This document shows positions 28,610 through 37,190 of a stretch of DNA of 64,000 nt, piece by piece. A program made the translations under genes and the position numbers. Below the pieces are notes generated by a model. It searched no databases. It had not been told where the DNA came from and saw only the letters and a program-made list of their open reading frames with translations. Each line of letters opens with the position of its first letter. Within the stretch, counting starts at the first letter, position 1. Source of the DNA: Acidobacteriota bacterium (GTDB taxonomy: Bacteria > Acidobacteriota > Aminicenantia > Aminicenantales > Saccharicenantaceae); contig JAKLEN010000001.1 of assembly GCA_022711665.1 (NCBI GenBank), forward strand, positions 62,001 through 126,000, written 5' to 3'.

Positions 28610-30703
28610 CTATCGTTGGCCGATGAGCTTCTTCGCTTCCTCCTCCAGGGCCCGAACGGCCGGCTGGCCGGGGAGGAGGGTCAGGGATCTCTGGATCAGG
28701 GGCAGGGCCATTTCCGGCCGGCCCAGGGCCATCTGGCATTCCGCGGCCAGGTTGAGGACGGGGATCTCGGTGGCATCGGCCATGAGCTTCTCGAGCGTGG
28801 CCAGGGCGGCGTTCCAGTCCTTCAGGCCGGCCTGGTCGAGGGCCATGACCTTGGCCGCGTCGCGATCGCCCGTGCGGTCATGGACGGCCGCCGCCTCGGC
28901 CAGCGATTCGCGGTAAAGGCCCAGGCCGTAGAGGGCCTTGGCCAGGAGCAGCCGCGAGTCGGCGTCGTCCCGGATGCCGAGGGCCTGCCGAAGGATGTCG
29001 CGGGACCGGGCGTACTCGCCCTTCAGGAAATACTGGGAGCCCAGGACCTTGAGGTGCTCGAAGCCCGGGAAGGGGCCGTGCAGGCGGGCATAGGGCCAGG
29101 GGGCCGCGTTAACCGGCTGGGACAGGACGATAAAATTCTCGCTCCTGGTCAGCCGCCGCTGCCCGTCGGGGGCGGCGACCGAGACGTCGGCCCGGTAATA
29201 GCCCGGCCCGATGTCCTTCAGCGGGGCTTCGCCGGCGACCAGCAGGACAGCGGGATCGCCGGGATCGCGGGCCACGTCGGCCAGCGGAAAGGTCGCCGCA
29301 TTCTCGTTCCGGTCGAGGGAGAAAACGTCGAGGACGAACGACGGCGCGCCTCCGTCGGCCGGCCCGGCGACGCCGCGGGCCTGGACGAAAACGCCCAGGC
29401 TGGCCGCGGCGGAGAACTCGCGGCGGGCCCCGACGACATACTGCCGCCCGCCGAAGACGAAGGCCTTGACGTTCCGCTTCTGGCCCTCCGGCACGTCGCC
29501 GCGGGCGTAATAGAGGAGGGGCACGGTCAAGCCGGCCGGCCCGTCCCCGGCCTCGGGGACGGCGACGCGGGTCTCGAACGACGTGAAATCCCGTGTGGTC
29601 TTGTTCTTCAGCAGGAACAGGGCCCGGTACTCGCCGGGAACGACGGCCAGGAGGTCCTGGAAGGCGAAGCGCTGGCGCTGGTGGGCCTCGTACTGGGCCG
29701 CGTCGAGCCGGAGCGGGATCTCCTCGGTTTTCTCAAATACGGTCCGGCCCCGGCCGTCCTCGAGCCGCAGGATGAGCTCGTAGCTGGCGTAGATGGCCCC
29801 GCTCTGGGAGCCGAAGTTCATCCTGTCGGGTTCGATCGACCAGTGGATGAACGGCTGGCCGCCCTGGCGGAAAACGCGGACGTCGAAGGAGCTCTGGATG
29901 AAGCGGTCCGAATAATCGGTCTCGATGTAATCCTTGAAGGTCAGGTAGGAGCGGGCGTAGCTGTCGGAGTATTTCTTCTCCGGCAGGTTGCGGATGGCGG
30001 CGATGATGGCGTCGGAGGAGAGCGAGGAGATCCCTGCCGGCGTCTCACCGGGCACGTAGCTCTGCGAGGCCCGGGCCAGCTCGCCGTTGATGGCCTTGAT
30101 CGCGGCCAGGGCGTTGCGCCGGGTCAGGGCGACGCCGTTGCCGAGCGCCGGGACGGTCAGCTTCTCCGGCCCGTCGACGCTCGGCGAGTAGAGGCGGAAA
30201 TCGCCGATGCCCTCGGGACGGTAGAAGATCAGGTAGAAGTAGCTCGGCAGGCCGTGCTCCTCGTCGCCCTGGTAGAACCACAGCTCCAGCGGCCAGAGCT
30301 GGGACTGGGTCTCGTACGAGGTCCGCTCGCGGGGCTGGCCCAGCAGGACATAGAAGAAGCCCCGGTCGGTCTGGCTGCCTCGCTTGGGCGAGCTCCGGCC
30401 GAAATTCTGGTCGGCGTAGCGGATCCGCTCTTCGTATTCCTTCCGGAACTCGTTCTCCTCGGTGTCGGGCAGGGGATCGCGCGATTTCCAGAAGAAGCGG
30501 ACGAACTTGCTCCGGTCGGCGTTGGTCCTTAGCCCCGCAAAAACGGACCGCTCGGCCTTGGTGATGATCGGCGAGACGTCCTCGAGCCAGGCGGCCAGCT
30601 CGGCCGTCATCCTTTCCGCGGCGGCCTGCGGGCCGGCGGCCAAGGCGGACCCCGCCGCCAGGAGGGCGGCCAGGATAAGGATCGGCCAGGTCTTGGGACT
30701 CAA
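28610..30703 (-). CDS. GWxTD-domain protein with TPR-like C-terminus
   Basis: Exported protein of 697 aa using a TTG start at 30703 preceded by AGAGG; a longer upstream reading has no signal or ribosome site. Signal peptide 'ILILAALLAAGSALAAGP'. The GWxTD domain is recognised by 'FFWKSRDPLPDTEENEFRKEYEERIRYADQNFG', while the name-giving motif is degenerate ('GSQTDRGFFYVLLGQP'). A beta-sandwich middle and a helical TPR-like end (about 560-690) follow. GWxTD proteins occur in secretion- or gliding-associated settings, but no activity is proven. First gene of an operon with the TPR protein. Confidence 0.82.
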   Translation of the reverse strand: MSPKTWPILILAALLAAGSALAAGPQAAAERMTAELAAWLEDVSPIITKAERSVFAGLRTNADRSKFVRFFWKSRDPLPDTEENEFRKEYEERIRYADQNFGRSSPKRGSQTDRGFFYVLLGQPRERTSYETQSQLWPLELWFYQGDEEHGLPSYFYLIFYRPEGIGDFRLYSPSVDGPEKLTVPALGNGVALTRRNALAAIKAINGELARASQSYVPGETPAGISSLSSDAIIAAIRNLPEKKYSDSYARSYLTFKDYIETDYSDRFIQSSFDVRVFRQGGQPFIHWSIEPDRMNFGSQSGAIYASYELILRLEDGRGRTVFEKTEEIPLRLDAAQYEAHQRQRFAFQDLLAVVPGEYRALFLLKNKTTRDFTSFETRVAVPEAGDGPAGLTVPLLYYARGDVPEGQKRNVKAFVFGGRQYVVGARREFSAAASLGVFVQARGVAGPADGGAPSFVLDVFSLDRNENAATFPLADVARDPGDPAVLLVAGEAPLKDIGPGYYRADVSVAAPDGQRRLTRSENFIVLSQPVNAAPWPYARLHGPFPGFEHLKVLGSQYFLKGEYARSRDILRQALGIRDDADSRLLLAKALYGLGLYRESLAEAAAVHDRTGDRDAAKVMALDQAGLKDWNAALATLEKLMADATEIPVLNLAAECQMALGRPEMALPLIQRSLTLLPGQPAVRALEEEAKKLIGQR

Positions 30704-30730
30704 AAGGATCGCCTCTTTTCCAGAGAATCT

Positions 30731-30759
30731 ACGATAGCACACGGCCCGCCCGTTGACAA
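30731..30759 (-). promoter_or_regulatory. candidate promoter of the GWxTD-TPR operon
   Basis: Minus-strand TTGTCA (30759-30754) and TATCGT (30736-30731) are separated by 17 bp, about 28 bp before the TTG start. Confidence 0.5.
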
Positions 30760-30789
30760 ATGTCCCGGTCCCTTTCGCGGCCAGGGGCC

Positions 30790-31026
30790 TTGCCAAAGAT
30801 CCCTGAAGGGCCTATGATGAGAACGTAGCGGGAGGGGTTTTTTCGGAAGGGCGGAACCCTTGTTGCTGCCGGGGGCCGTCGTTCCCGACAAGGCAAGCTC
30901 CAGGGATCGACGAGCCTCTGCGGCACGGCCGGACTGCGGCCGGAAGGGAGGTGCGCCGAAAAAAACCCATCATCCCCTGCTCCCCTGTCGAAGGCAAACT
31001 CCCCAGTCCACGAAAGGAGGTAACGT
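30790..31026 (+). promoter_or_regulatory. promoter and about 200-base leader of the first receptor gene
   Basis: TTGCCA (30790-30795) and TATGAT (30813-30818) are 17 bp apart. The leader to ATG 31027 contains an imperfect long inverted repeat (CCTTGT...ACAAGG, about 30858-30893) and ends in GGAGG seven bases before the start. I see no gene in 30704-31026. Confidence 0.45.
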
Positions 31027-33810
31027 ATGAAGAAAATTTGGGTCCTGCCGGCGATTTGCCTTCTCCTCGCCTCGTTAGCTTTCCCCCAGTCCCGCGAGAC
31101 CGGAGCCGTCCGGGGCGTCGTGACCGACGACCAGGGCCTCCCGATGCCGGGCGTCAACGTAACGCTGTCCAGCCCCAATCTCATGGGCCTGCGGACCTTC
31201 GTCACGGACGAGAACGGCGAGTATCGGTTTCCGGCCCTGCCGCCAGGCGTCTACAAGGTCCAGTTCGAGCTCCAGGGCTTCGGCACGACCGTCCGCGAGG
31301 ACATCCGGCTCACGACCACGGCCACGCTGACGGTGGACGTCCAGATGAGGCCCGCGGCGGTCTCCGAGGAGATCACCGTCGTGGCCAAAGTCCCGACCGT
31401 GGACGTCAAGTCCACGGAGACGGCATCGGTCACCCTGTCCGACGAGATCCTGCGCAACGTCCCCAACAACCAGTTCACCGCGGAGATCGTCAACTTGGCC
31501 CCCGGCATCACCAACAACGTCGCCTACGGCGGTTCGGAAAGCACCGGCATCGCCTACTCCATGGACGGCGTCAACGTCGCCGACCCCGAGGCCGGCTCGG
31601 CCTGGGTCTTCTCGGACTACAACATCATCGAAGAGGCCAAGGTCATGGGCATCGGCCTGCCCGCCGAGTACGGCAATTTCACCGGCGCCATCTTCAACCT
31701 GGTGACCAAGTCCGGCGGCAACGCCTTTTCGGGCCATTTCGAATTCGACTTCCAGGGCTATCAGCAGGACTCCAGCTTCTGGCAGGCCAACAACAACCAG
31801 GCCTACGTCGACGATTTCCCCAACCTGACCTCGCCGAGCTCGAAGCTCCTGGATGTCAACGCCCACCTCGGCGGACCGATCGTCAGGGACAAGCTCTGGT
31901 TCTACGTCGGCGGCCAGTTCTATCGGACCAAAGAGCGGCCGGCCGGCTTCCCCGACGACGTCGACTACAAGCAGCCGCGGGTCTTCGCCAAGTTGAGCGC
32001 CCAGCCCTCGCCGTCGCTGAATGTGAGCCTGGCCTTCCAGACGACCCAATACCAAGGCACGAACCGCGACGCCGCCGATTGGATCCTGCCCGAGGCCACC
32101 GTCACCCAGGATTCCCCGGACTGGCTCATCAGCCTGACCCTGACCAAGATCCTCAGCCCCAAGACCTTCTTCGACCTCAAGACCAACTACTTCGAGGGCC
32201 GGTATTACCTCGACCCCACGGCGGGCACCGTGGCCGTCTCCCGCTACTCGCTCAACGACGATCTGCTGTCGGGAAGCTCCGGGTACTACTACTGGGCGGA
32301 CCGGGCCCGCTTCGGGACCAACGCCAGCCTGACGCACTACGTCGAGGACTTCCTGGCCGGTTCCCACGAGTTCAAGTTCGGAGCCGAGTTCGAGCGCTCC
32401 ATGGCCCGGAGCCGCTACGGCTATACCGGGACCGGCGGCACGCTGGGGAACAACGTCAAGTACACGGACTACGTCGGCTACGCCTACAACCTCCACGGCG
32501 AGTACGCCTACTTCAGCGGCCCCTATCTGGCCTACCAGTATTCCGGCTACGACGTGAACACCCGCTACACCCGGCTGGAGGTCTTCGCCCAGGATTCGTG
32601 GCAGGTGATGAAGCGGCTGAACATCAGCCTCGGCCTCCGCTTCAGCCAGAACTGGGGCGACGTCAAGGGCGTTTCCGGCGTCGTCTACAACACGAACCGC
32701 CTGGCCCCGCGGCTGGGGTTCACGTTCGACGTCCTGGGGGACAAGAGCACCATCCTCAAGGCCCATTACGGCCAGTACACCGAGGCCATGCTGACGTCCT
32801 ACCACGACCGGATGAACCCGGCCGAGAAGTTCGGCAACAAGATCGGCTACTGGTACGATCCGCTGACCTCGTCCTGGGACCCGTGGTATGACATCCCCCA
32901 TGATCCCTACACCGTCGCCTCCGACATCAAGCACCCCTACATGACCCAGTTCACGGTCGGCCTCGAACGCGAGCTGTTCAAGAACGCCTCCCTGGGCGTG
33001 ACCTACATCAACCGGAAGTGGAACAACCTCATCGGCCACTACGACACCGCGGGCGTCTACGAACCGGCGGAGGTCTACTCCCCGGAGCTCGACCGGACCT
33101 TCACGGTCTACGAGCGGACCCTGGCCACGTTGGACACCTATTCCTACATCATCACCAACCTGCGGCAGAGCGACGATCTGCCCTACATTTTGGAGAACCC
33201 CTACCGCAAGTACGAGGGCATCGAGATCCTGTTCAACAAGCGCTTCTCCAACCGCTGGCAGCTGCTGGCCTCCTACGTCTACGGCCGGGCGACCGGGACG
33301 ATCGACAACGCCTTCGGCGAGGACATCGGCGCCGCCTGGGTCTCCGCCAGGAGCGACCCGAACACCTGGATCAACGCCGACGGCCACCTGACCAACGACC
33401 CGACCCACATGATCAAGATCCAGGGCACCTACGTCCTGCCCTTCGACATCAGCCTGACCGGGTATTTCTGGGCGATCACCGGCGAAGCCTGGACGACCCG
33501 GATATTGACCGAGGCCTTCAACCAGGGCCAGATCACCTTCTTCACCGAGGAGAGGGGATCCCACCACTACCCCATGGAGAAGATCCTCAACCTGCGCCTG
33601 GAAAAGATCTTCACCCTGGCCAAGAAGTACCGTCTCGGCCTGATGTTCGACGTCTTCAACGTCTTCAACGACGACACGATCACGTCGTGGGGCACCCGCA
33701 TCGGCTACGACTGGTTCACCAGCGGCGTCTATCCTTCGACCGACGGGCACCGGCTGCGCAGCATCAGCACTCCCAGGAATGCCCGCCTGGGCGTGCGGTT
33801 CATGTTCTAG
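31027..33810 (+). CDS. TonB-dependent receptor-like outer-membrane protein (Oar/SusC-like)
   Basis: A 927-aa outer-membrane protein. Signal peptide (about 1-19, 'LLLASLAFPQ'), a carboxypeptidase regulatory-like domain (about 25-105, 'AVRGVVTDDQGLPMPGVNV'), a plug-like domain ('VTLSDEILRNVPNNQF' to 'YSMDGVNVADPEAG', about 115-230) and a long beta-barrel rich in Tyr/Asn/Trp strands ending in a C-terminal Phe ('GVRFMF'), the BAM-targeting signal. No TonB box is obvious. It is an obvious paralogue of the next gene downstream. Probable role: uptake of large or rare solutes, or Oar-like adhesion. Substrate unknown. Confidence 0.88.
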   Translation: MKKIWVLPAICLLLASLAFPQSRETGAVRGVVTDDQGLPMPGVNVTLSSPNLMGLRTFVTDENGEYRFPALPPGVYKVQFELQGFGTTVREDIRLTTTATLTVDVQMRPAAVSEEITVVAKVPTVDVKSTETASVTLSDEILRNVPNNQFTAEIVNLAPGITNNVAYGGSESTGIAYSMDGVNVADPEAGSAWVFSDYNIIEEAKVMGIGLPAEYGNFTGAIFNLVTKSGGNAFSGHFEFDFQGYQQDSSFWQANNNQAYVDDFPNLTSPSSKLLDVNAHLGGPIVRDKLWFYVGGQFYRTKERPAGFPDDVDYKQPRVFAKLSAQPSPSLNVSLAFQTTQYQGTNRDAADWILPEATVTQDSPDWLISLTLTKILSPKTFFDLKTNYFEGRYYLDPTAGTVAVSRYSLNDDLLSGSSGYYYWADRARFGTNASLTHYVEDFLAGSHEFKFGAEFERSMARSRYGYTGTGGTLGNNVKYTDYVGYAYNLHGEYAYFSGPYLAYQYSGYDVNTRYTRLEVFAQDSWQVMKRLNISLGLRFSQNWGDVKGVSGVVYNTNRLAPRLGFTFDVLGDKSTILKAHYGQYTEAMLTSYHDRMNPAEKFGNKIGYWYDPLTSSWDPWYDIPHDPYTVASDIKHPYMTQFTVGLERELFKNASLGVTYINRKWNNLIGHYDTAGVYEPAEVYSPELDRTFTVYERTLATLDTYSYIITNLRQSDDLPYILENPYRKYEGIEILFNKRFSNRWQLLASYVYGRATGTIDNAFGEDIGAAWVSARSDPNTWINADGHLTNDPTHMIKIQGTYVLPFDISLTGYFWAITGEAWTTRILTEAFNQGQITFFTEERGSHHYPMEKILNLRLEKIFTLAKKYRLGLMFDVFNVFNDDTITSWGTRIGYDWFTSGVYPSTDGHRLRSISTPRNARLGVRFMF

Positions 33811-33831
33811 CTCCTCCTCCGGCACGCACGC

Positions 33832-33868
33832 GAGCCCCGGAAGGCCGCCCTTCCGGGGCTCTTTTTTT
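33832..33868 (+). terminator. rho-independent terminator after the first receptor gene
   Basis: A 13-bp perfect stem GAGCCCCGGAAGG (33832-33844) / CCTTCCGGGGCTC (33849-33861), CCGC loop, then seven Ts. Confidence 0.95.
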
Positions 33869-33967
33869 GGCTCTCCTCCCATCTCCGGGGTCCCCTCCCG
33901 AGGCGGCGATGGGCCGGCAGGGGACGGAGTCGGCCCCGCGCCAGGGGGGGGCCGCCGGAAAAATGAC

Positions 33968-34010
33968 TTGAACTTATCCGGATTTATGGATATCATCCAA
34001 TATGTTGGAT
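33968..34010 (+). promoter_or_regulatory. promoter with inverted repeat before the second receptor gene
   Basis: TTGAAC (33968-33973) and TATCAT (33991-33996) are 17 bp apart. An inverted repeat ATCCAA (33995-34000) / TTGGAT (34005-34010) covers the start point. The gap 33869-34220 is otherwise non-coding and unusually AT-rich between about 33960 and 34200. The leader of about 220 bases ends in AAGGAGG. Confidence 0.5.
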
Positions 34011-34220
34011 GTATTGTATATGCCGTTATTTTGTTATTTTTTATTTATCAGCTAGTTATCAACGATGAGCCGGCTGGCACCGAAATTGCTCAATGACTTT
34101 TAATCTGAGAGGATCATGTCTATCCTGATCGATAACCAGCTCAAGGAGGTGAGATCCGGAAAATTTTTATCTTTATCGCTCCCAGGTCATACCCTTTAGG
34201 AATTCTAAGGAGGCAAATAC

Positions 34221-36971
34221 TTGAAGAACAAACTGTTCGCTCTCTTCGCACTGTTCCTCCTTCTCGCTCCCGTCGCCTTCTCCCAATCCCGGGAGACGGG
34301 CGCCATCCGCGGCCTCGTGTCCGAAGAATCGGGCGCCCCGCTGCCCGGCGTCAACGTGACGCTCTCGGGCGGCAACCTCATGGGCACCCGGAGCTTCGTC
34401 ACCGACGCCAATGGAGAATACCGCTTCCCCGCCCTGCCGCCCGGTGAATACCAGGTCAAGGCCGAGCTCCAGGGCTTCGGGGCGGTCATCCGCGAGAAGA
34501 TCCGCCTGACGACGACGTCCACCCTGGCCGTCGACATCCAGCTGAAGCCCTCGGCCGTGGCCGAAGAGGTCACCGTCATCGCCCAGTCGCCGACGGTCGA
34601 CGTCAAATCCACGGAAACCGCGTCCGTCACGCTGTCGAACGAGATCCTTCGCAACATCCCCTACAGCCAGTTCACCTCGGACATCGTCAACATGGCTCCC
34701 GGCGTCAACAACGACAGCGCCTACGGCGCCTCGTCCGGAACGGGCGTCGCCTACACGATGGACGGCGTCGGCGTCGGCGATCCCGACGCCGGCACGGCCT
34801 GGGTTTTCCTCGATCACAACATCGTCGAGGAAGCCAAGGTCATGGGCGTCGGTCTGCCGGCCGAGTACGGCAACTTCACCGGCGTCATCTTCAACCTGGT
34901 GACCAAGTCCGGCGGCAACGACTTCGCCGGGCACGTCGAGTTCAACCGCCAGATGTCGGGGACCAAGTTCTGGCAGGCCAACAACAACGCCGCTTACCTC
35001 GACGATTTCCCCGGCCTGACGGCGCCGAGCTCGAACCTCTTCGACATCAACGTCCATCTCGGCGGCCCGATCGTCAAGGACAAGCTCTGGTTCTACGCCG
35101 GCGGCCAGTACTACCGGACCAAGGACCGCCCGACCGGGTTCCCCGAGGACGTCGATTACAAGCAGCCGCGCGGCTTCCTCAAGCTGACGAGCCAGATCAC
35201 GCCCTCCCTGAACATCAACGTCTCCCTCGAGATCGACAACTACAAGGGCGTCAACCGCGACTCCGGCTCGAACGTCGACGCCGACGCCACGGTCGGCCAG
35301 GATTCGCCGGAGATGGTCGGCAACTTCAGCCTGACCCAGATCTTCAGTCCGACGACGTTCTTCGACCTCAAGGGCGCCTTCTTCCACGGCCGTTACTACC
35401 TCGAGCCGGAAACCGGCCGCGACACCTACATGCACTTCGACTACGCCGACAACCGGCGTCATGACAGCGCCGGCTACTACTACCTCGCCGACCGGTCGCG
35501 CTATCAGGCCAACGCCAGCCTGACCCATTACGTCGAGGACTTCATCGCCGGCTCGCACGACTTCAAGTTCGGCGCCGAGATCGAGCGCTCCTTCGTCCGC
35601 AGCCGCTATGGCTACACCGGCACGGGCGGCGCGCTCGGCAACGCCGTCGAGTATTACGACTACACCGACTATTATTATTCCGGCGTCTCCAACTACCTGG
35701 CCTACCAGTACGGCGGCTACGACAAGAACACCCGCTACACCCGCCTCGAAGGCTTCGTCCAGGATTCCTGGCAGATCACCAAGAGGCTCAACATCAGCCT
35801 GGGCGTCCGCCTGAGCCAGTACTGGGGGCAGGTCAAGTACGTCAGCGGCAGCGTCTACAAGAACACCCGCATCTCGCCGCGCATCGGCTTCACCTTCGAC
35901 GTGCTCGGCGACAAGACCACCATTTTCAAGGCCCATTACGGCCAGTTCGCCGAGGCCATGAACGCCAGCTACCACGACCAGCTGAACCCCGCGTCGGCCT
36001 TCCAGGACAAGGTCAGCTATTACTGGGACTATATCGGCGAGAACTGGGTCGAGTTCGAGCGCATCGTCCACGAGAACCTCTACTCCATGGACCCGGACAT
36101 CAAGCACCCGTACATGGAGCAGTTCACGGTCGGCCTCGAGCGCGAGCTGTTCAAGGACGCCTCCTTGAGCGTGACCTACATCAACCGCAAATGGAAGGAC
36201 CAGATCGGCTCCGTCGACCTCGCCGCCGACTATGACGAGGTCCCGGTCACGATCGACGGCTACGGCAATTACACGATCTACGAGCGGACCGCGGCGACCG
36301 CCAATACGTTCGACTACTACATCACCAACTACAAGGCCGGCGACAACTGGATCCTGGCCGATCCGTACCGCAAGTACAGCGGCCTCGAGATCCTCTTCAA
36401 CAAGCGCTTCTCCAACCGCTGGCAGCTGGTCGCGTCCTACGTCTATTCCCAGACCAAGGGCACGATCGACAACGGCCAGGCCGACGACATGAACTACGGC
36501 GGCGGCACGTACGACCCGAACTTCTACATCAACGCCGACGGCCACGCGACCTACGACCCGACGCACATGCTCAAGGTCCAGGCCTCCTACCTCATCCCGG
36601 TCGTTGACCTCAGCGTCAACGCCTATTTCCGCGGCATCACCGGGAACGCCTGGACGGCCCGCTACCGCACCTGGCGCCTGAACCAGGGCCGGGTCACTTT
36701 CTTCCTCGAGCCGCGCGGCAGCAACCACTACCCGATGGACACCGAGCTGGATATCCGGCTCGAGAAGATCTTCACCATCGCCAAGAAGTACCGCCTGGGC
36801 GTGCTGTTCGACGTCTTCAACGTCTTCAACGCCGACACGGTCACGTCCTGGGGGACGCGCGTCGATTACGACTGGTATACCGACGGCAGCTACACCTCGA
36901 CGGACGGCCACGAGCTCTACGGCATCGTCAATCCCCGCCAGGCTCGCATCGGCGTCCGGCTCATCTTCTAA
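34221..36971 (+). CDS. TonB-dependent receptor-like outer-membrane protein (paralogue)
   Basis: A 916-aa protein with the same architecture and high similarity to the receptor just upstream: signal peptide ('LLLAPVAFSQ'), carboxypeptidase regulatory-like domain ('AIRGLVSEESGAPLPGVNV'), plug ('VTLSNEILRNIPYSQF') and a barrel ending 'GVRLIF'. The start is TTG 34221, supported by AAGGAGG seven bases before; no ATG fits the signal peptide. The main differences lie in barrel segments that would be surface loops ('DKVSYYWDYIGENW', 'SVDLAADYDEVPV'), so the two may bind different ligands. Each copy has its own promoter and terminator. Confidence 0.88.
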   Translation: MKNKLFALFALFLLLAPVAFSQSRETGAIRGLVSEESGAPLPGVNVTLSGGNLMGTRSFVTDANGEYRFPALPPGEYQVKAELQGFGAVIREKIRLTTTSTLAVDIQLKPSAVAEEVTVIAQSPTVDVKSTETASVTLSNEILRNIPYSQFTSDIVNMAPGVNNDSAYGASSGTGVAYTMDGVGVGDPDAGTAWVFLDHNIVEEAKVMGVGLPAEYGNFTGVIFNLVTKSGGNDFAGHVEFNRQMSGTKFWQANNNAAYLDDFPGLTAPSSNLFDINVHLGGPIVKDKLWFYAGGQYYRTKDRPTGFPEDVDYKQPRGFLKLTSQITPSLNINVSLEIDNYKGVNRDSGSNVDADATVGQDSPEMVGNFSLTQIFSPTTFFDLKGAFFHGRYYLEPETGRDTYMHFDYADNRRHDSAGYYYLADRSRYQANASLTHYVEDFIAGSHDFKFGAEIERSFVRSRYGYTGTGGALGNAVEYYDYTDYYYSGVSNYLAYQYGGYDKNTRYTRLEGFVQDSWQITKRLNISLGVRLSQYWGQVKYVSGSVYKNTRISPRIGFTFDVLGDKTTIFKAHYGQFAEAMNASYHDQLNPASAFQDKVSYYWDYIGENWVEFERIVHENLYSMDPDIKHPYMEQFTVGLERELFKDASLSVTYINRKWKDQIGSVDLAADYDEVPVTIDGYGNYTIYERTAATANTFDYYITNYKAGDNWILADPYRKYSGLEILFNKRFSNRWQLVASYVYSQTKGTIDNGQADDMNYGGGTYDPNFYINADGHATYDPTHMLKVQASYLIPVVDLSVNAYFRGITGNAWTARYRTWRLNQGRVTFFLEPRGSNHYPMDTELDIRLEKIFTIAKKYRLGVLFDVFNVFNADTVTSWGTRVDYDWYTDGSYTSTDGHELYGIVNPRQARIGVRLIF

Positions 36972-36995
36972 AGCTCCAGCTCCCCGCACACGCTC

Positions 36996-37034
36996 GAGCC
37001 CCGGAAGGCCTTCCTTCCGGGGCTCTTTTTTTTG
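36996..37034 (+). terminator. rho-independent terminator after the second receptor gene
   Basis: Stem arms GAGCCCCGGAAGG (36996-37008) and CCTTCCGGGGCTC (37013-37025) are identical to the arms of the terminator after the first receptor gene; the loop is CCTT, followed by nine Ts. Sequence similarity to the first copy continues beyond the T tract. Confidence 0.95.
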
Positions 37035-37190
37035 GCTCTTCTCCCGTCTCCGGGATTCCCTCTCGCGGCGGCGATGGGCCTTCTCTCCCAGACTCCCGTC
37101 GCCGGAGAGAGGGAGCCCTCCGTCCTTCCCTCCGCCGGCGGGACCGGCCCCGTTACCGGCCGGCCGCCTTTTTTGGTAAGATAGCCGGTG

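Noticed and set aside
30753..30758. TTGACA on the plus strand upstream of the first receptor
   Set aside because: No -10 at a suitable distance; the same bases serve better as the minus-strand -35 of the GWxTD operon.
31075..33996. A 973-codon minus-strand open frame across the first receptor gene
   Set aside because: Antisense shadow with the same biased composition as the one across the paralogue.
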